Shown here: positions 7,242 through 15,488 of the stretch, one piece after another
Numbering within the stretch: position 1 is the first letter of the stretch
Layout of the letters: each line of letters begins with the position of its first letter
DNA from: BOG-908 sp963751795
GTDB taxonomy: Bacteria; Pseudomonadota; Alphaproteobacteria; Acetobacterales; Acetobacteraceae
Reading direction: 5' to 3'
Length of the DNA stretch: 64,000 bases
Assembly: GCA_963751795.1 (NCBI GenBank)
Contig: CAVVVI010000002.1
Coordinates: 310,001-374,000 of the forward strand
Notes under the pieces: generated by a model
Seen by the model: the letters and a program-made list of their open reading frames with translations, nothing else
Told to the model about the DNA's origin: nothing
Databases searched by the model: none
Position numbers and translations under genes: made by a program

Positions 7242-8852
7242 TCACTTAGGAATCATCCAGCTCAAAGCATATTGCTGCACCAAAACCAGCCCGCCCAGCA
7301 TCAACGTCAGCACCACGCTGTGCCCGAACGTGCGCGCGAACACCACGCCCTCCTGGCCCTTCAGATCAGTCACCGACACACCCGTGGCGATGTTCTGCGG
7401 TGAGATCATCTTGCCCATCACGCCGCCGGAGGAGTTGGTAGCCGCAATCAGCACCGGGTTGAGCCCGAGCTGGTTGGCGGCCACCACCTGCAGATTGCCG
7501 AACAGCGCGTTGCCCGATGTGTCGCTGCCCGAGAGGAACACCGCCACCCAACCCAGGAAGGGCGAGAGCAGCGGGAACAGCAGGCCCGATTTCGAGACGC
7601 CCAGGCCGAGCGTGTACGTCATGCCGGAATAGTTCATCAGGTAGGCGAGCCCGATGATCAGCGCCACCGTCAGGATGGCGATGCGGCTCTGCCGCCAGGT
7701 GGCCACAGCGGCGCGCAGCACACCGGCCGGGCCGATGCCCACCACGGCGGCGGTGATCAGCGCGGCCAGCAGGATGGCGGTGCCCGAAGCCAGCGGCTGG
7801 AACACGTATTTCGCGGCGTATGGCTTGTCGTGATACAGCGTGATCAGCACCTGGTTGTGCAGTCCCGGCCATTCCAGCGTCTGCGCGCCGAGCGCGGCCA
7901 CCTTGAAATGCGTCCAGACGATGACGGTGACGCTGACGACCACCCAGGGCAGCCAGCCTTGCCAGGCCGGCACGGCGCGCGCGGCGGTGCCGGGTGCCGA
8001 CGCCGGCCGCTTGCCGATGGCGAAGGCCGGGTCGGTGGCCGGCCGCCACACGCGCAGGAAGCTCAGCGTCACGGCCAGGGCGATCAGCGACGAGAACACG
8101 TCGGTGAGCGCGTAATCGAGGTAGTTGGAGCTGACGAACTGCCCCGCGGCGAAGCTGCCGCCGGCCACCAGCAGCACCGGCCACAGCGCCCGCACGCTGC
8201 GCCAGCCGCCGTACAGCGCCATCACGTAGAACGGCAGGATCATCGCCATCACCGGCAGTTGCCGGCCCACCATGGCGCCGAGTGTTACGGGCGACAGCCC
8301 GGTCACCTGGCCCAGCACGGTGATCGGCGCCCCCAGCGCGCCGAACGCCACCGGCGCGGTGTTGAAGATCAGCGTGAAGGTCAGCGCCTCGAGCGCCGGG
8401 AAGCCCACCAGGATGAGCAGCGCGCTGGTGATGGCCACCGGCGTGCCGAAGCCGGAGATGCCTTCCAGCAGGCAGCCGAAGCAGAAGCCGATCACCACCA
8501 GCACGATCCGCCTGTCATCGGGCAGGTTACCGATGATCCAGTCGCGGAATGCATCGAACCGGCCGGAGGCGACGGCGATGTTGTACAGCAGCAGCGCGTT
8601 GAACACGATCCACATCACCGGCCACAGCGCGAAGGTGGCGCCGGCGGCGACCGCGCTGGCGGCGATGGCGGGCGGCAGCTGCCAGGCGGTGAGCGCGATG
8701 GCGAAGGCCACCACCAGCCCGGCCAGCGAGGCCTGCCAGGCCGGCCGGCGTGCCACGCCGAGCAGCAGCAGCACGGTGATGATCGGCAGGGCCGCCAAGG
8801 CGAAGGAGAGCGGCAGGCTGCCGCCGACGGGCGTGAGGAGCTGGTGGAACAT
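7242..8852 (-). CDS. lctP: L-lactate permease
   Basis: A 536-residue, strongly hydrophobic inner-membrane protein of the LctP/LldP/GlcA family, which imports L-lactate (and often D-lactate or glycolate) with protons. Family-typical segments include LLEGISGFGTPVAITSALL near residue 128 and NYSGMTYTLG and SGSDTSGNALFGNLQ in the last third. The start MFHQLLTPVGG has an AGGACGA ribosome site. It follows a glycerate 2-kinase gene on the same strand after a 90-bp gap, suggesting a small C3-acid utilisation unit. The 3' end is marked by hairpin copy C. Confidence 0.9.
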   Translation of the reverse strand: MFHQLLTPVGGSLPLSFALAALPIITVLLLLGVARRPAWQASLAGLVVAFAIALTAWQLPPAIAASAVAAGATFALWPVMWIVFNALLLYNIAVASGRFDAFRDWIIGNLPDDRRIVLVVIGFCFGCLLEGISGFGTPVAITSALLILVGFPALEALTFTLIFNTAPVAFGALGAPITVLGQVTGLSPVTLGAMVGRQLPVMAMILPFYVMALYGGWRSVRALWPVLLVAGGSFAAGQFVSSNYLDYALTDVFSSLIALAVTLSFLRVWRPATDPAFAIGKRPASAPGTAARAVPAWQGWLPWVVVSVTVIVWTHFKVAALGAQTLEWPGLHNQVLITLYHDKPYAAKYVFQPLASGTAILLAALITAAVVGIGPAGVLRAAVATWRQSRIAILTVALIIGLAYLMNYSGMTYTLGLGVSKSGLLFPLLSPFLGWVAVFLSGSDTSGNALFGNLQVVAANQLGLNPVLIAATNSSGGVMGKMISPQNIATGVSVTDLKGQEGVVFARTFGHSVVLTLMLGGLVLVQQYALSWMIPK

Positions 8853-8885
8853 CGATTCGTCCTGGACGGTCTTTGCCGCCAAGAA

Positions 8886-8927
8886 GGGCCTGCTTTTGCG
8901 AAAAACAGAAGCGAAAAACGCTCGGCC
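8886..8927 (+). repeat. Degenerate hairpin repeat, copy D
   Basis: The layout GGGCCTGCTTTTGCG, then AAAAACAGAAGCG, then AAAAACGCTCG parallels the canonical copies with substitutions and a weaker stem. It lies between the glycerate kinase stop and the lactate permease start. A similar altered copy is seen around 31728-31765. Confidence 0.4.
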
Positions 8928-8943
8928 TGCGTAACGCCTGTCT

Positions 8944-10200
8944 CTAGGCGGTGATCAGCACCGCCCGGAAATCGTTCACGTTGGTGCCGGTGGGGCCGGT
9001 GTGCAGCAGATCGTCCAGCCCTGCGAAGAAGCCGTGGGAGTTGCAGGCAGCGAGCATGGCGGCGCCGTCCAGCCCGGCGGCAGCCGCGCGGGCCAGGGTG
9101 GCGGGGCCCAGCCAGGCGCCGGCATTGTCCTCGGTGCCGTCGATGCCGTCCGTGTCGGCGGCCAGCGCGTGGATGCGCGGATGGCCGCCCAGCGCCAAAG
9201 CGAGCGCCAGCAGGAAATGCGTGTTGCGGCCGCCGCGCCCGGGCCCGCGCACCCGTACCGTGGTCTCGCCGCCCGAGAGCAGCACGCAGGGGCCGGGCTG
9301 CTGCGCCGCCTGCAGCGCGCGCGCGGCCATGGTGCGGCCCAGTTCGGCGGCGTCACCCTCCAGCGCGTCGCCCAGCAGCACGGGCGCGATACCGGCCGCG
9401 CGCGCGGCATCGGCGGCGGCGGCCAGGCTGTCGCGCGCGCTGCCCACCACGTGCACCGCGTTGCGCGCGAAAGCCGGATCGCCGGCCAGCGGTGCCGCGC
9501 CGGCCGGATCGTGCAGCGCGCGCAGCACGGCGGCGGGTGCCGCGATGCCCCAGCGCGCCAGCACCGCCAGCGCGTCGGCCTGGGTGGTGGTGCCGGGCAC
9601 GGTGGGGCCGGAGGCCACCACCGCAGGGTCGTCGCCCGGCACGTCGGAGATCACGAGCGTGACCACCCGCGCCGGTGCGGCCGCCAGCGCCAGCCGGCCG
9701 CCTTTGATCGCCGAGAGCTGCCGGCGCACGCAGTTCATCGCGCCGATCGGCACGCCGCTGCGCAGCAGGGCGCGTGCCACCGCCTGTTCATCGGCGAGCG
9801 ACACGCCGGGCGCGGGCAGCCCCAGCAGCGCCGAGCCGCCGCCGGAGATCAGCGCCAGCACCAGATCTTCGGCGCCAAGCCCTGCCACCAGCGCCAGCAT
9901 GCGGCTGGCCGCCGCCGCACCGGCCGCATCGGGCACCGGATGGGCCGCCTCGATCACCCCGATGCGCGCCAGCCTGCCGGCGCCGTGCCCGTAGCGGGTA
10001 ACGACTACGCCATCGAGCGGCGCGTCGGCCGGCCAGTGCCGCTCGGTGGCCTGCGCCATGAAGGCGGCCGCCTTGCCGGCGCCCACCACAACGGTGCGAC
10101 CGGCCGGCGGTGGCGGCAGATGCGGCGGCACGCAGATCGCCGGCGCCGCCCGCTGCAGCGCCGCATCGAACAGCGTGGTTAGGAACCGGCGTTCGTGCAT
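8944..10200 (-). CDS. Glycerate 2-kinase (MOFRL family)
   Basis: A 418-residue protein of the class II glycerate kinase / TtuD family, which phosphorylates D-glycerate to 2-phosphoglycerate; older annotations call it hydroxypyruvate reductase. Visible landmarks are VVVGAGKAAAFMAQ near residue 36, the nucleotide-binding LALISGGGSALLGLP near residue 114, VISDVPGDDPAVVASGPTVP near residue 188 and the C-terminal MOFRL domain (LLSGGETTVRVRGPGRGGRN, ALAADTDGIDGTEDNAGA). The length is normal. It is upstream of lactate permease on the same strand, consistent with use of two- or three-carbon acids through glycerate. Confidence 0.9.
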   Translation of the reverse strand: MHERRFLTTLFDAALQRAAPAICVPPHLPPPPAGRTVVVGAGKAAAFMAQATERHWPADAPLDGVVVTRYGHGAGRLARIGVIEAAHPVPDAAGAAAASRMLALVAGLGAEDLVLALISGGGSALLGLPAPGVSLADEQAVARALLRSGVPIGAMNCVRRQLSAIKGGRLALAAAPARVVTLVISDVPGDDPAVVASGPTVPGTTTQADALAVLARWGIAAPAAVLRALHDPAGAAPLAGDPAFARNAVHVVGSARDSLAAAADAARAAGIAPVLLGDALEGDAAELGRTMAARALQAAQQPGPCVLLSGGETTVRVRGPGRGGRNTHFLLALALALGGHPRIHALAADTDGIDGTEDNAGAWLGPATLARAAAAGLDGAAMLAACNSHGFFAGLDDLLHTGPTGTNVNDFRAVLITA

Positions 10201-10534
10201 GCGGCCAAGCTATAGCCTGCGCCGCTGCGTGCCAGAAAGGGCGGCCGGCAGAGTTTCGGCGGGCGGGCGCAAGCATAGAAGAGTGCAAGCGCGTCATCGA
10301 ACAGACATACGCCTGCGCCGCCGCAATTTCGTTGCAATTTGGCGGGTCGTGCGGTTAGCGTGCGCCGGTCTTCGTCAGTCAATCATCGCGGCGGCACCCA
10401 GTGCCGGCCGCCGTGTTGCACACCTTGCCCGTCATGCCACCAACTCGCCGGGTTACGGCAGGTGTCCTGGCGCCATGACCCAGCCGGACTGTCACCCGCA
10501 TCCCGCCCCCAACCGCCCATCGATGAGGTCATTC
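10201..10534. other. Gene-less interval between divergent genes
   Basis: About 330 bp separates the glycerate kinase start (minus strand) from the secreted-protein start (plus strand). It should contain both promoters. Short frames here lack ribosome sites. I see no convincing -35/-10 pair, riboswitch or repeat. Confidence 0.35.
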
Positions 10535-11425
10535 ATGCGTGCGCTTGCAACGATCCTGGTTCTCGCTTCGGCAGCACTGCAGCCCGCCAACGGCCACGTG
10601 CTGACCAACGGGCGCGTGACGCTGACCATCAGCGATCCGTCCACCGGCTTTTCCGGCAGGGACGGCGATCGCGTGGACGGCGCAAGCTGGATCGACAGCG
10701 CGGGGCAACCCACCCCCAACCTCGTCTCCAACGCCGTACGCGGCCCCTTCGACTGCGGCGATCCAGGCGAGTATTGGGGCCAGGCGCTGGGGTATCCGAA
10801 CGAACTGGCCGCACCCATGCTGGTGCGCGGCGGCGAGACCTCGGTTTACCACCCGAACGGCACCGCGCGCGCGCTGATCACCACGCATGTGGCCGGATGC
10901 GGCGGCGCGGCGGCGGCAGCGCCGGCCTCCACCAGCTACATTCTCAACACCGCCACCGGCACGATCAACAGCGTCAAGATCGTGCGCAGTTTCGGCTTCG
11001 GCGCGGGCACGCCGGCCTTCGCCAATACCGGCCTGCGTCCCTACATGCCCCGTCTGCCGCTCAGCCTCTATCCCGCGGTCCTGCTGCCGAACGCGGCCGG
11101 CACGGTGATGCGCTACGATGCGCGCGCTTGCGGCAATGGCTGCGCGGTCACCGATTGGAACGGGCGCTGGCTGGCCGACGATACGGGCCACGGCAGCGGA
11201 GTCATGCTCATCCGCTCCACGAGCTCGACTGCTCCCGCACAGGCGGTGATCGACAACGATTATTTCTCGGCATCCAACGTCAGCTCGATCGTCCTGCTGC
11301 AGCCGCAAGGCGGATGGACGGCGCCGGTGACGGAAGTGGAATATCTGTGCTTCTACGACGCCCGCAGCTGGACGCCGCGCGACCGGGCGAATGGCGCACT
11401 GCCGGCCGGCTGCCGCGTGCAATAG
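10535..11425 (+). CDS. Secreted protein of unknown function
   Basis: A 296-residue protein with a Sec signal (MRALATILVLASAALQPANG) and a mature part rich in Gly, Thr, Asn and short beta-type segments, for example VTLTISDPSTGFSG and SSIVLLQPQGGW. Four closely placed cysteines (ACGNGC, EYLCFYDA, AGCRVQ and others) could form disulfides after export. No known domain was recognised; a beta-sandwich fold would fit. An alternative ATG lies 12 bases upstream, but the chosen ATG is better spaced from GATGAGGT. It is monocistronic, with its stop 12 bp from the convergent stop of the molybdenum oxidoreductase gene. Confidence 0.6.
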   Translation: MRALATILVLASAALQPANGHVLTNGRVTLTISDPSTGFSGRDGDRVDGASWIDSAGQPTPNLVSNAVRGPFDCGDPGEYWGQALGYPNELAAPMLVRGGETSVYHPNGTARALITTHVAGCGGAAAAAPASTSYILNTATGTINSVKIVRSFGFGAGTPAFANTGLRPYMPRLPLSLYPAVLLPNAAGTVMRYDARACGNGCAVTDWNGRWLADDTGHGSGVMLIRSTSSTAPAQAVIDNDYFSASNVSSIVLLQPQGGWTAPVTEVEYLCFYDARSWTPRDRANGALPAGCRVQ

Positions 11426-11437
11426 GCCCTGGCCGGC

Positions 11438-12211
11438 TCAGATGCCGGCAAACCATCCGAAGCCGAGTTTCTCCCAATAGCCGGGCTGGTAGGTGTTGGT
11501 CACCTCCAGCGCGGTGATCCATTTTGGATTCTTGTAGCCCAGCTTGGTCGCCATGCGCAGCCGCAGCGGAAAGCCGAACGGATCGGCCAGCACGTCGCCC
11601 GCGTAGCGCGTCGCCAGCAGGGTCTGCGGATGCAGCGCGGTCGCCATGTCGATGCTGCTCGGGTAGTCGTCGGCCGTGCGGAACGACACGTAGCGCGCCG
11701 ACAGATCCGCGTCGACGCGCTGCAGGAACGTGCGCAATGGAACGCCGGACCATTGCCCGATGTAATCCCAGCCTTCCACGCAAACGTGGCGGATGATCAT
11801 GTCGCGCTGCGGCAATGCGGCGATCTGCTGCGTCGTCCACGGCCGCTTGTCCGCGATCCGCCCCGCCAACTCCAGCCGCCACGTGGCGCCATCCACCGGG
11901 CGGACCTTGCTCACGTCGTAATACGCGTTGAACTTGGGCGGCTTGAGCACCATGGATGCCGGATAGGTCGGCGCCAGGCGGTTCGGATCGAACAGCAGCG
12001 CCTGGATATCGTCGTTGAAACCCGAAATCGCGCGCAGCGCCCGGCCCACGGCCGAGGACGAGCTCGGGTCGCAACCCGTCAGCATGGTCAGCGCACCGAG
12101 CGAGAGGCCGCCGCGCAGCAGGCCGCGCCGCTCGATGCCGCGCACCAGCGCGCGGTGGTCCGCGAGCACGGCCGGGTCGGGCAGCTCGGCGGGGCGGAAC
12201 GGCGATCTCAT
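11438..12211 (-). CDS. Molybdopterin-dependent oxidoreductase, sulfite oxidase fold
   Basis: A 257-residue protein of the SUOX/MsrP superfamily. The N-terminus has RRGLLRGGLSLGALTMLTGC, a Tat-like signal that ends in a possible lipobox Cys47. The molybdenum ligand is predicted to be Cys144 in IIRHVCVEGWDYIGQW, followed by the typical YVSFRTADDYPSSID and DPFGFPLRLRMATKLGYKNPK segments. It should use a molybdenum cofactor at the periplasmic face for a redox reaction such as repair of oxidised methionine or oxidation of a sulfur compound. Its start overlaps the cytochrome b stop by 4 bp (ATGA), so the cytochrome is very likely its electron partner. Confidence 0.85.
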   Translation of the reverse strand: MRSPFRPAELPDPAVLADHRALVRGIERRGLLRGGLSLGALTMLTGCDPSSSSAVGRALRAISGFNDDIQALLFDPNRLAPTYPASMVLKPPKFNAYYDVSKVRPVDGATWRLELAGRIADKRPWTTQQIAALPQRDMIIRHVCVEGWDYIGQWSGVPLRTFLQRVDADLSARYVSFRTADDYPSSIDMATALHPQTLLATRYAGDVLADPFGFPLRLRMATKLGYKNPKWITALEVTNTYQPGYWEKLGFGWFAGI

Positions 12212-12831
12212 GGCGCGGCATCCTGCCGCAGCCGCGGGCCGCCGGTCAGCATGGCCCACAGCGTGCTGGGCACCAGCAGCGAGAGCGCCACGTGCACCGC
12301 CAGGAAGCCGACGATGACGGCCATGCCGGCAAAATGAATGATCCGCGCCGCCTGGAACCCGCCCATCAGCGACACCAGCCAGGAAAACTGCACCGGCTTC
12401 CAGATCGCCATGCCGGTAACCACCTGCGAGATGCCGGCGACGATCACCACGATGTAGAGGATCTTCTGCACCGCGTTGTAGGTCGTCAGGTCGTCATGGG
12501 CCACGTGCAGATGCAGCGTGTCGCGCACCGTCTGCACCACATCTCGCGCACGGATCGGCAGCAGGCGTTCGCGCAGCCGGCCGGTCGCCACGCCGTAGAT
12601 CAGATAGGCGAGCCCGTTGGCCGCGAGCAGCCACATGCCGGCGAAATGCCACAGCAGGCTCGTCGCCGCCCAATCGCCCAGCCGCACATAGCTGGGGAAG
12701 GCGAAGCCGCGCAGGATCACGTCGTCGTTGTAGATGCCCCAACCCGAAGTGATCATCACGACCATCACCGCAGCGTTGACCCAGTGCATCACGCGGACAG
12801 GCCAGGGATGAAGCTTGCGGGCAGTGCTCAT
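12208..12831 (-). CDS. Membrane cytochrome b (cytochrome b561 / YedZ-like partner)
   Basis: A 207-residue integral membrane protein with about four or five helices. The opening HPWPVRVMHWVNAAVM and later GFQAARIIHFAGMAVIVGFLAVHVALS carry the histidines that would ligate two haem b groups, as in thiosulfate/formate-type cytochrome b subunits. Start chosen at MSTARKLH, nine codons inside a longer frame. It is encoded directly before, and translationally coupled to, the molybdopterin oxidoreductase, so the two should form a membrane-anchored redox complex exchanging electrons with the quinone pool. Confidence 0.85.
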   Translation of the reverse strand: MSTARKLHPWPVRVMHWVNAAVMVVMITSGWGIYNDDVILRGFAFPSYVRLGDWAATSLLWHFAGMWLLAANGLAYLIYGVATGRLRERLLPIRARDVVQTVRDTLHLHVAHDDLTTYNAVQKILYIVVIVAGISQVVTGMAIWKPVQFSWLVSLMGGFQAARIIHFAGMAVIVGFLAVHVALSLLVPSTLWAMLTGGPRLRQDAAP

Positions 12832-13017
12832 GCTTGCGTGTTCGTTGCGCGTGAACACAGGGTAACAGGCGGCTCGGCGTTTTCATGCAAAAAACGGCAG
12901 CCCGTCACCTTCACCGACCGTTTCCTGGATTCCTGCGCGCCAGCAGCGGACGGGATGAAACAACCGGGCCCGGTCGGCCGAACAGGCAGCGGGGCCCCGA
13001 TCTTGGGAGGAGGAACC

Positions 13018-13407
13018 ATGCGCACCGCACCGCTTCTGCTGGCCTGCCTGCTCACCGCTGCCGCGGGCGCCCAGCGCTTTCCGCAACCGGTGCGCGTGGG
13101 CGATCTGCTGCACCGCGCCGTGCTGCGCCCGGTGGCCAGCCAGGATGTGCTAGGCCATGTGCGGCAAGTGGTTCGCATCGCCGACGGCACGCTGGAGATC
13201 GTGGTGCAGTACGGCGGCCTGGCGGGCATCGGCGGCCGGCCGATCGCGGTGCCGGCCGACGCGATGGCGCTGGTGGGCGACGTGCTGGAAGTGATCGACC
13301 TGAAACCCGCGCAGCTGGACGCGCTGCCGACGTTTCAGCCGGGGCAGGCTGCGCCGGTGCCGGCGAGCGAGACCGTGCGTATCGGGTTGGCGGGGCCGGC
13401 GCATTGA
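13018..13407 (+). CDS. Exported PRC-barrel-like protein
   Basis: A 129-residue protein with a short signal (MRTAPLLLACLLTAAAGA) and a single small beta-barrel-like domain: VGDLLHRAVLRPVASQDVLGH, then VRQVVRIADGTLEIVVQYGG and PIAVPADAMALVGDVLEVI, the alternation typical of PRC-barrel proteins. A strong ribosome site (GGGAGGAGGA) precedes the ATG. The role is unknown; exported PRC-barrel proteins are often linked to envelope stress. It is divergent from the cytochrome b/molybdoenzyme pair and is ended by hairpin copy E about 20 bases after its stop. Confidence 0.65.
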   Translation: MRTAPLLLACLLTAAAGAQRFPQPVRVGDLLHRAVLRPVASQDVLGHVRQVVRIADGTLEIVVQYGGLAGIGGRPIAVPADAMALVGDVLEVIDLKPAQLDALPTFQPGQAAPVPASETVRIGLAGPAH

Positions 13408-13424
13408 GTGAGGGAAGCAAGGCC

Positions 13425-13477
13425 AGCAGTCCTTTTTTGAAAAAAAGGACCAAAAAACTTTTGTCTTGTTCGCTGCC
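13425..13477 (+). repeat. A/T-rich hairpin repeat, copy E
   Basis: Stem GTCCTTTTTT with AAAAAAGGAC (13429-13450), followed by CAAAAAACTTTTG. It sits just after the PRC-barrel gene and faces copy F about 50 bp away. Confidence 0.8.
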
Positions 13478-13504
13478 ATTGCGGCGCGTGGTCGCCGGCG
13501 AGCG

Positions 13505-13557
13505 CCGCGACAGCGGAGTCAAAGTCTTTTGCTTCTTTTCTTCAGAAAAGAAGGCCT
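13505..13557 (-). repeat. A/T-rich hairpin repeat, copy F
   Basis: Inverted partner of copy E. Arms CTTCTTTTC (13532-13540) and GAAAAGAAG (13545-13553) with a TTCA loop; the conserved CGCGACAGC block lies at the inner side. It is the only canonical copy that lies upstream of a gene (the TIGR04282 transferase) and not behind a stop codon. Confidence 0.75.
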
Positions 13558-13594
13558 TACCTACCTCCCAGCCGCCAACAGGAGCCCAGCAAGC

Positions 13595-14368
13595 GTGACC
13601 GGCCGAGGATGCGCGATCGCCGTGATGGCCAAGGCGCCGCGGCCGGGCCGGTGCAAGACGCGCCTGTGTCCGCCGCTCAGCCACGAACAGGCCTGCGCGC
13701 TCAGCCGCGCCTTCCTCGCCGACATCACCGCCAATCTGTTCGCCGCTTCGCGCCACGCGCCGATCACCCCGGTGGTGGCCTACGCCCCGGCCGGTGAGGA
13801 GGCGTTGTTTGAGGGCGTGCTGGCGCCGGGCACGCGGCTGCTGCTCGCCGATGGCAGCGGCGCCATGCCGGACGGGGTGGAGGGCTTCGGCCGCTGCCTG
13901 CTGGCTACGGTGCGCGCTCTGCTCGACGAGGGTTTCGACAGCGTGTGCGTGCTCAATGCCGACAGCCCCACTCTGCCCACCGCCACGCTGGTGCAGGCCG
14001 CCACGCTGCTCGCCCAACCACAGGCCGGCGCGGTGCTGGGCGCGGCCGATGATGGCGGCTACTACCTGCTCGGCCTGCGCGCCGCCCACGCACCCCTGTT
14101 CACGGACATCGCCTGGAGCACCGGCGCGGTCGCGGAGCAGACGCGGCAGCGGGCGCGGGATGCCGGGCTGGCCATTGCCGAGCTGCCGCCCTGGTACGAC
14201 GTGGATGACGAAGCCGCCCTGCACCGCCTGTTGGCCGAGACCGGTGGCCGGGGGGCGGGTGCATATGCAGCCCCAGCCACCACATCCTGCCTCGGCCGCA
14301 TCGGCGTGGCCGATCAGCTACGCCGCACGCCGCACATTTTGAGCGCCATACCGGAGGCCCTGCCGTGA
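13595..14368 (+). CDS. TIGR04282-family glycosyltransferase (nucleotidyl-diphospho-sugar fold)
   Basis: A 257-residue protein with the opening IAVMAKAPRPGRCKTRL, the signature of the small GT-A-like transferases found beside radical SAM genes (TIGR04282). Later blocks VCVLNADSPTLP and GAADDGGYYLLGL supply the acidic metal and sugar-nucleotide site. The start is a GTG with AGGAG ten bases upstream; farther upstream lies hairpin repeat DNA. The stop overlaps the GTG of the radical SAM gene by 4 bp, so the genes are coupled. Databases often name the family after arsenosugar biosynthesis, but no ArsM or ArsS is seen here, so the product is unknown. Confidence 0.8.
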   Translation: MTGRGCAIAVMAKAPRPGRCKTRLCPPLSHEQACALSRAFLADITANLFAASRHAPITPVVAYAPAGEEALFEGVLAPGTRLLLADGSGAMPDGVEGFGRCLLATVRALLDEGFDSVCVLNADSPTLPTATLVQAATLLAQPQAGAVLGAADDGGYYLLGLRAAHAPLFTDIAWSTGAVAEQTRQRARDAGLAIAELPPWYDVDDEAALHRLLAETGGRGAGAYAAPATTSCLGRIGVADQLRRTPHILSAIPEALP

Positions 14369-15450
14369 CCGAGATGCTCGACGAGACGCTGCCCGGGCTG
14401 CGCACCGAAGCCGGCACCGCCGATCCGCGGCGCTATTTCGAACAGGTGGCGCCGCAGCGCGGCCGGCAGGCGGCCGCACCGCCGCTCTGCGTGTACCTGG
14501 AAGTCACCAACCGATGTAACCTGCTCTGCGAAACCTGCCCGCGCACCTTCGAGGCGCTGGAGCCGCCGGCAGACATGGATTGGGACCTGTTCACCAGCAT
14601 CGTGGACCAGCTGCCCGGCCTGAAGCGCGCGGTGCTGCACGGCGTGGGCGAGCCGATGCTGGTGCGCGCGCTGCCGGACATGATCCGCTACCTGAAAGCG
14701 CGCGACGTGCACGTGCTGTTCAACACCAACGGCACGCTGCTGCGCGAGAAGCGCTTCCGCGAGCTGATCGATGCCGGGCTCGACGAGCTGCGCGTGTCGT
14801 TGGATGCCGCCGACGCCGCCACCTATGCCGAAGTGCGCGGCAAGCCGTTCTTCGACCGCATCGTGCGCGACGTGCGCCTGATGCGCGACTACCAGCAGCG
14901 CGTGGGTGCCACCAAGCCGGTCGTCTCGCTGTGGCTGACCGGGCTGAAGGAGACGGTGCAGCAGCTGCCCGATTTCGTGCGCCTGGCCGCCAGTATGGGT
15001 GTGGCCGAAGTGCACCTGCAGCGCCTGGTGTTCGACGAGGCCGGGTTCGGCATGGCGCGCGCCGATAACAGCCTGTTCGAGCAGACCCAGGCCGAGGAGA
15101 TGGCCGCCATCGAAGCCGCCGTTGCCCTGGGCCGCGAGATGGGCGTCATGCTGGACGCCTCTGGCGCCACCGAGCCGGGGCTGAGCCTGCAGAAGCAGGG
15201 CGAGCAGCCCTGGGCCACCTGTCGCCGGCCGTGGAGCCTGATGTATTTCACCGCCCATGGCCGCGCGCTGCCCTGCTGCATCGCGCCGTTCTCCGCCCGC
15301 GGCTACGAAACCTACACGCTGGGCGACGCCAAAACGCAGTCGCTCGCCGACATGTGGAATGGCGGGCTGTACCAGGATTTCCGCGAGCGCCTGCTGGGTG
15401 CCACGCCGCCGGCGCCCTGCGCCAATTGCGGGCTGCGCTGGAGCCTGTAG
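14365..15450 (+). CDS. Radical SAM protein with SPASM-type C-terminus
   Basis: A 361-residue enzyme. The 4Fe-4S cluster motif is C51-x3-C55-x2-C58 (TNRCNLLCETCPR), followed by the HGVGEPML block and an alternating barrel (VLFNTNGTLL, ELRVSLDAADA). The C-terminal third has further cysteines (TCRRPW, LPCCIAPF, PCANCG), as in SPASM proteins that carry auxiliary clusters. The start is a GTG overlapping the previous stop (GTGA), with GGAGG upstream. It lies in a run of glycosyltransferase genes, so a role in modifying a glycolipid or secondary metabolite is plausible; the substrate cannot be read from the sequence. Confidence 0.85.
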   Translation: MTEMLDETLPGLRTEAGTADPRRYFEQVAPQRGRQAAAPPLCVYLEVTNRCNLLCETCPRTFEALEPPADMDWDLFTSIVDQLPGLKRAVLHGVGEPMLVRALPDMIRYLKARDVHVLFNTNGTLLREKRFRELIDAGLDELRVSLDAADAATYAEVRGKPFFDRIVRDVRLMRDYQQRVGATKPVVSLWLTGLKETVQQLPDFVRLAASMGVAEVHLQRLVFDEAGFGMARADNSLFEQTQAEEMAAIEAAVALGREMGVMLDASGATEPGLSLQKQGEQPWATCRRPWSLMYFTAHGRALPCCIAPFSARGYETYTLGDAKTQSLADMWNGGLYQDFRERLLGATPPAPCANCGLRWSL

Positions 15451-15488
15451 GCCGGGCGGCTTCGCCGGCCGCCGCGCTGGCCCATACG

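Noticed and set aside
13595..15450. Arsenosugar biosynthesis genes
   Set aside because: TIGR04282 transferases carry this name in databases, but the radical SAM protein has a SPASM-type end and no arsenite methyltransferase is nearby.
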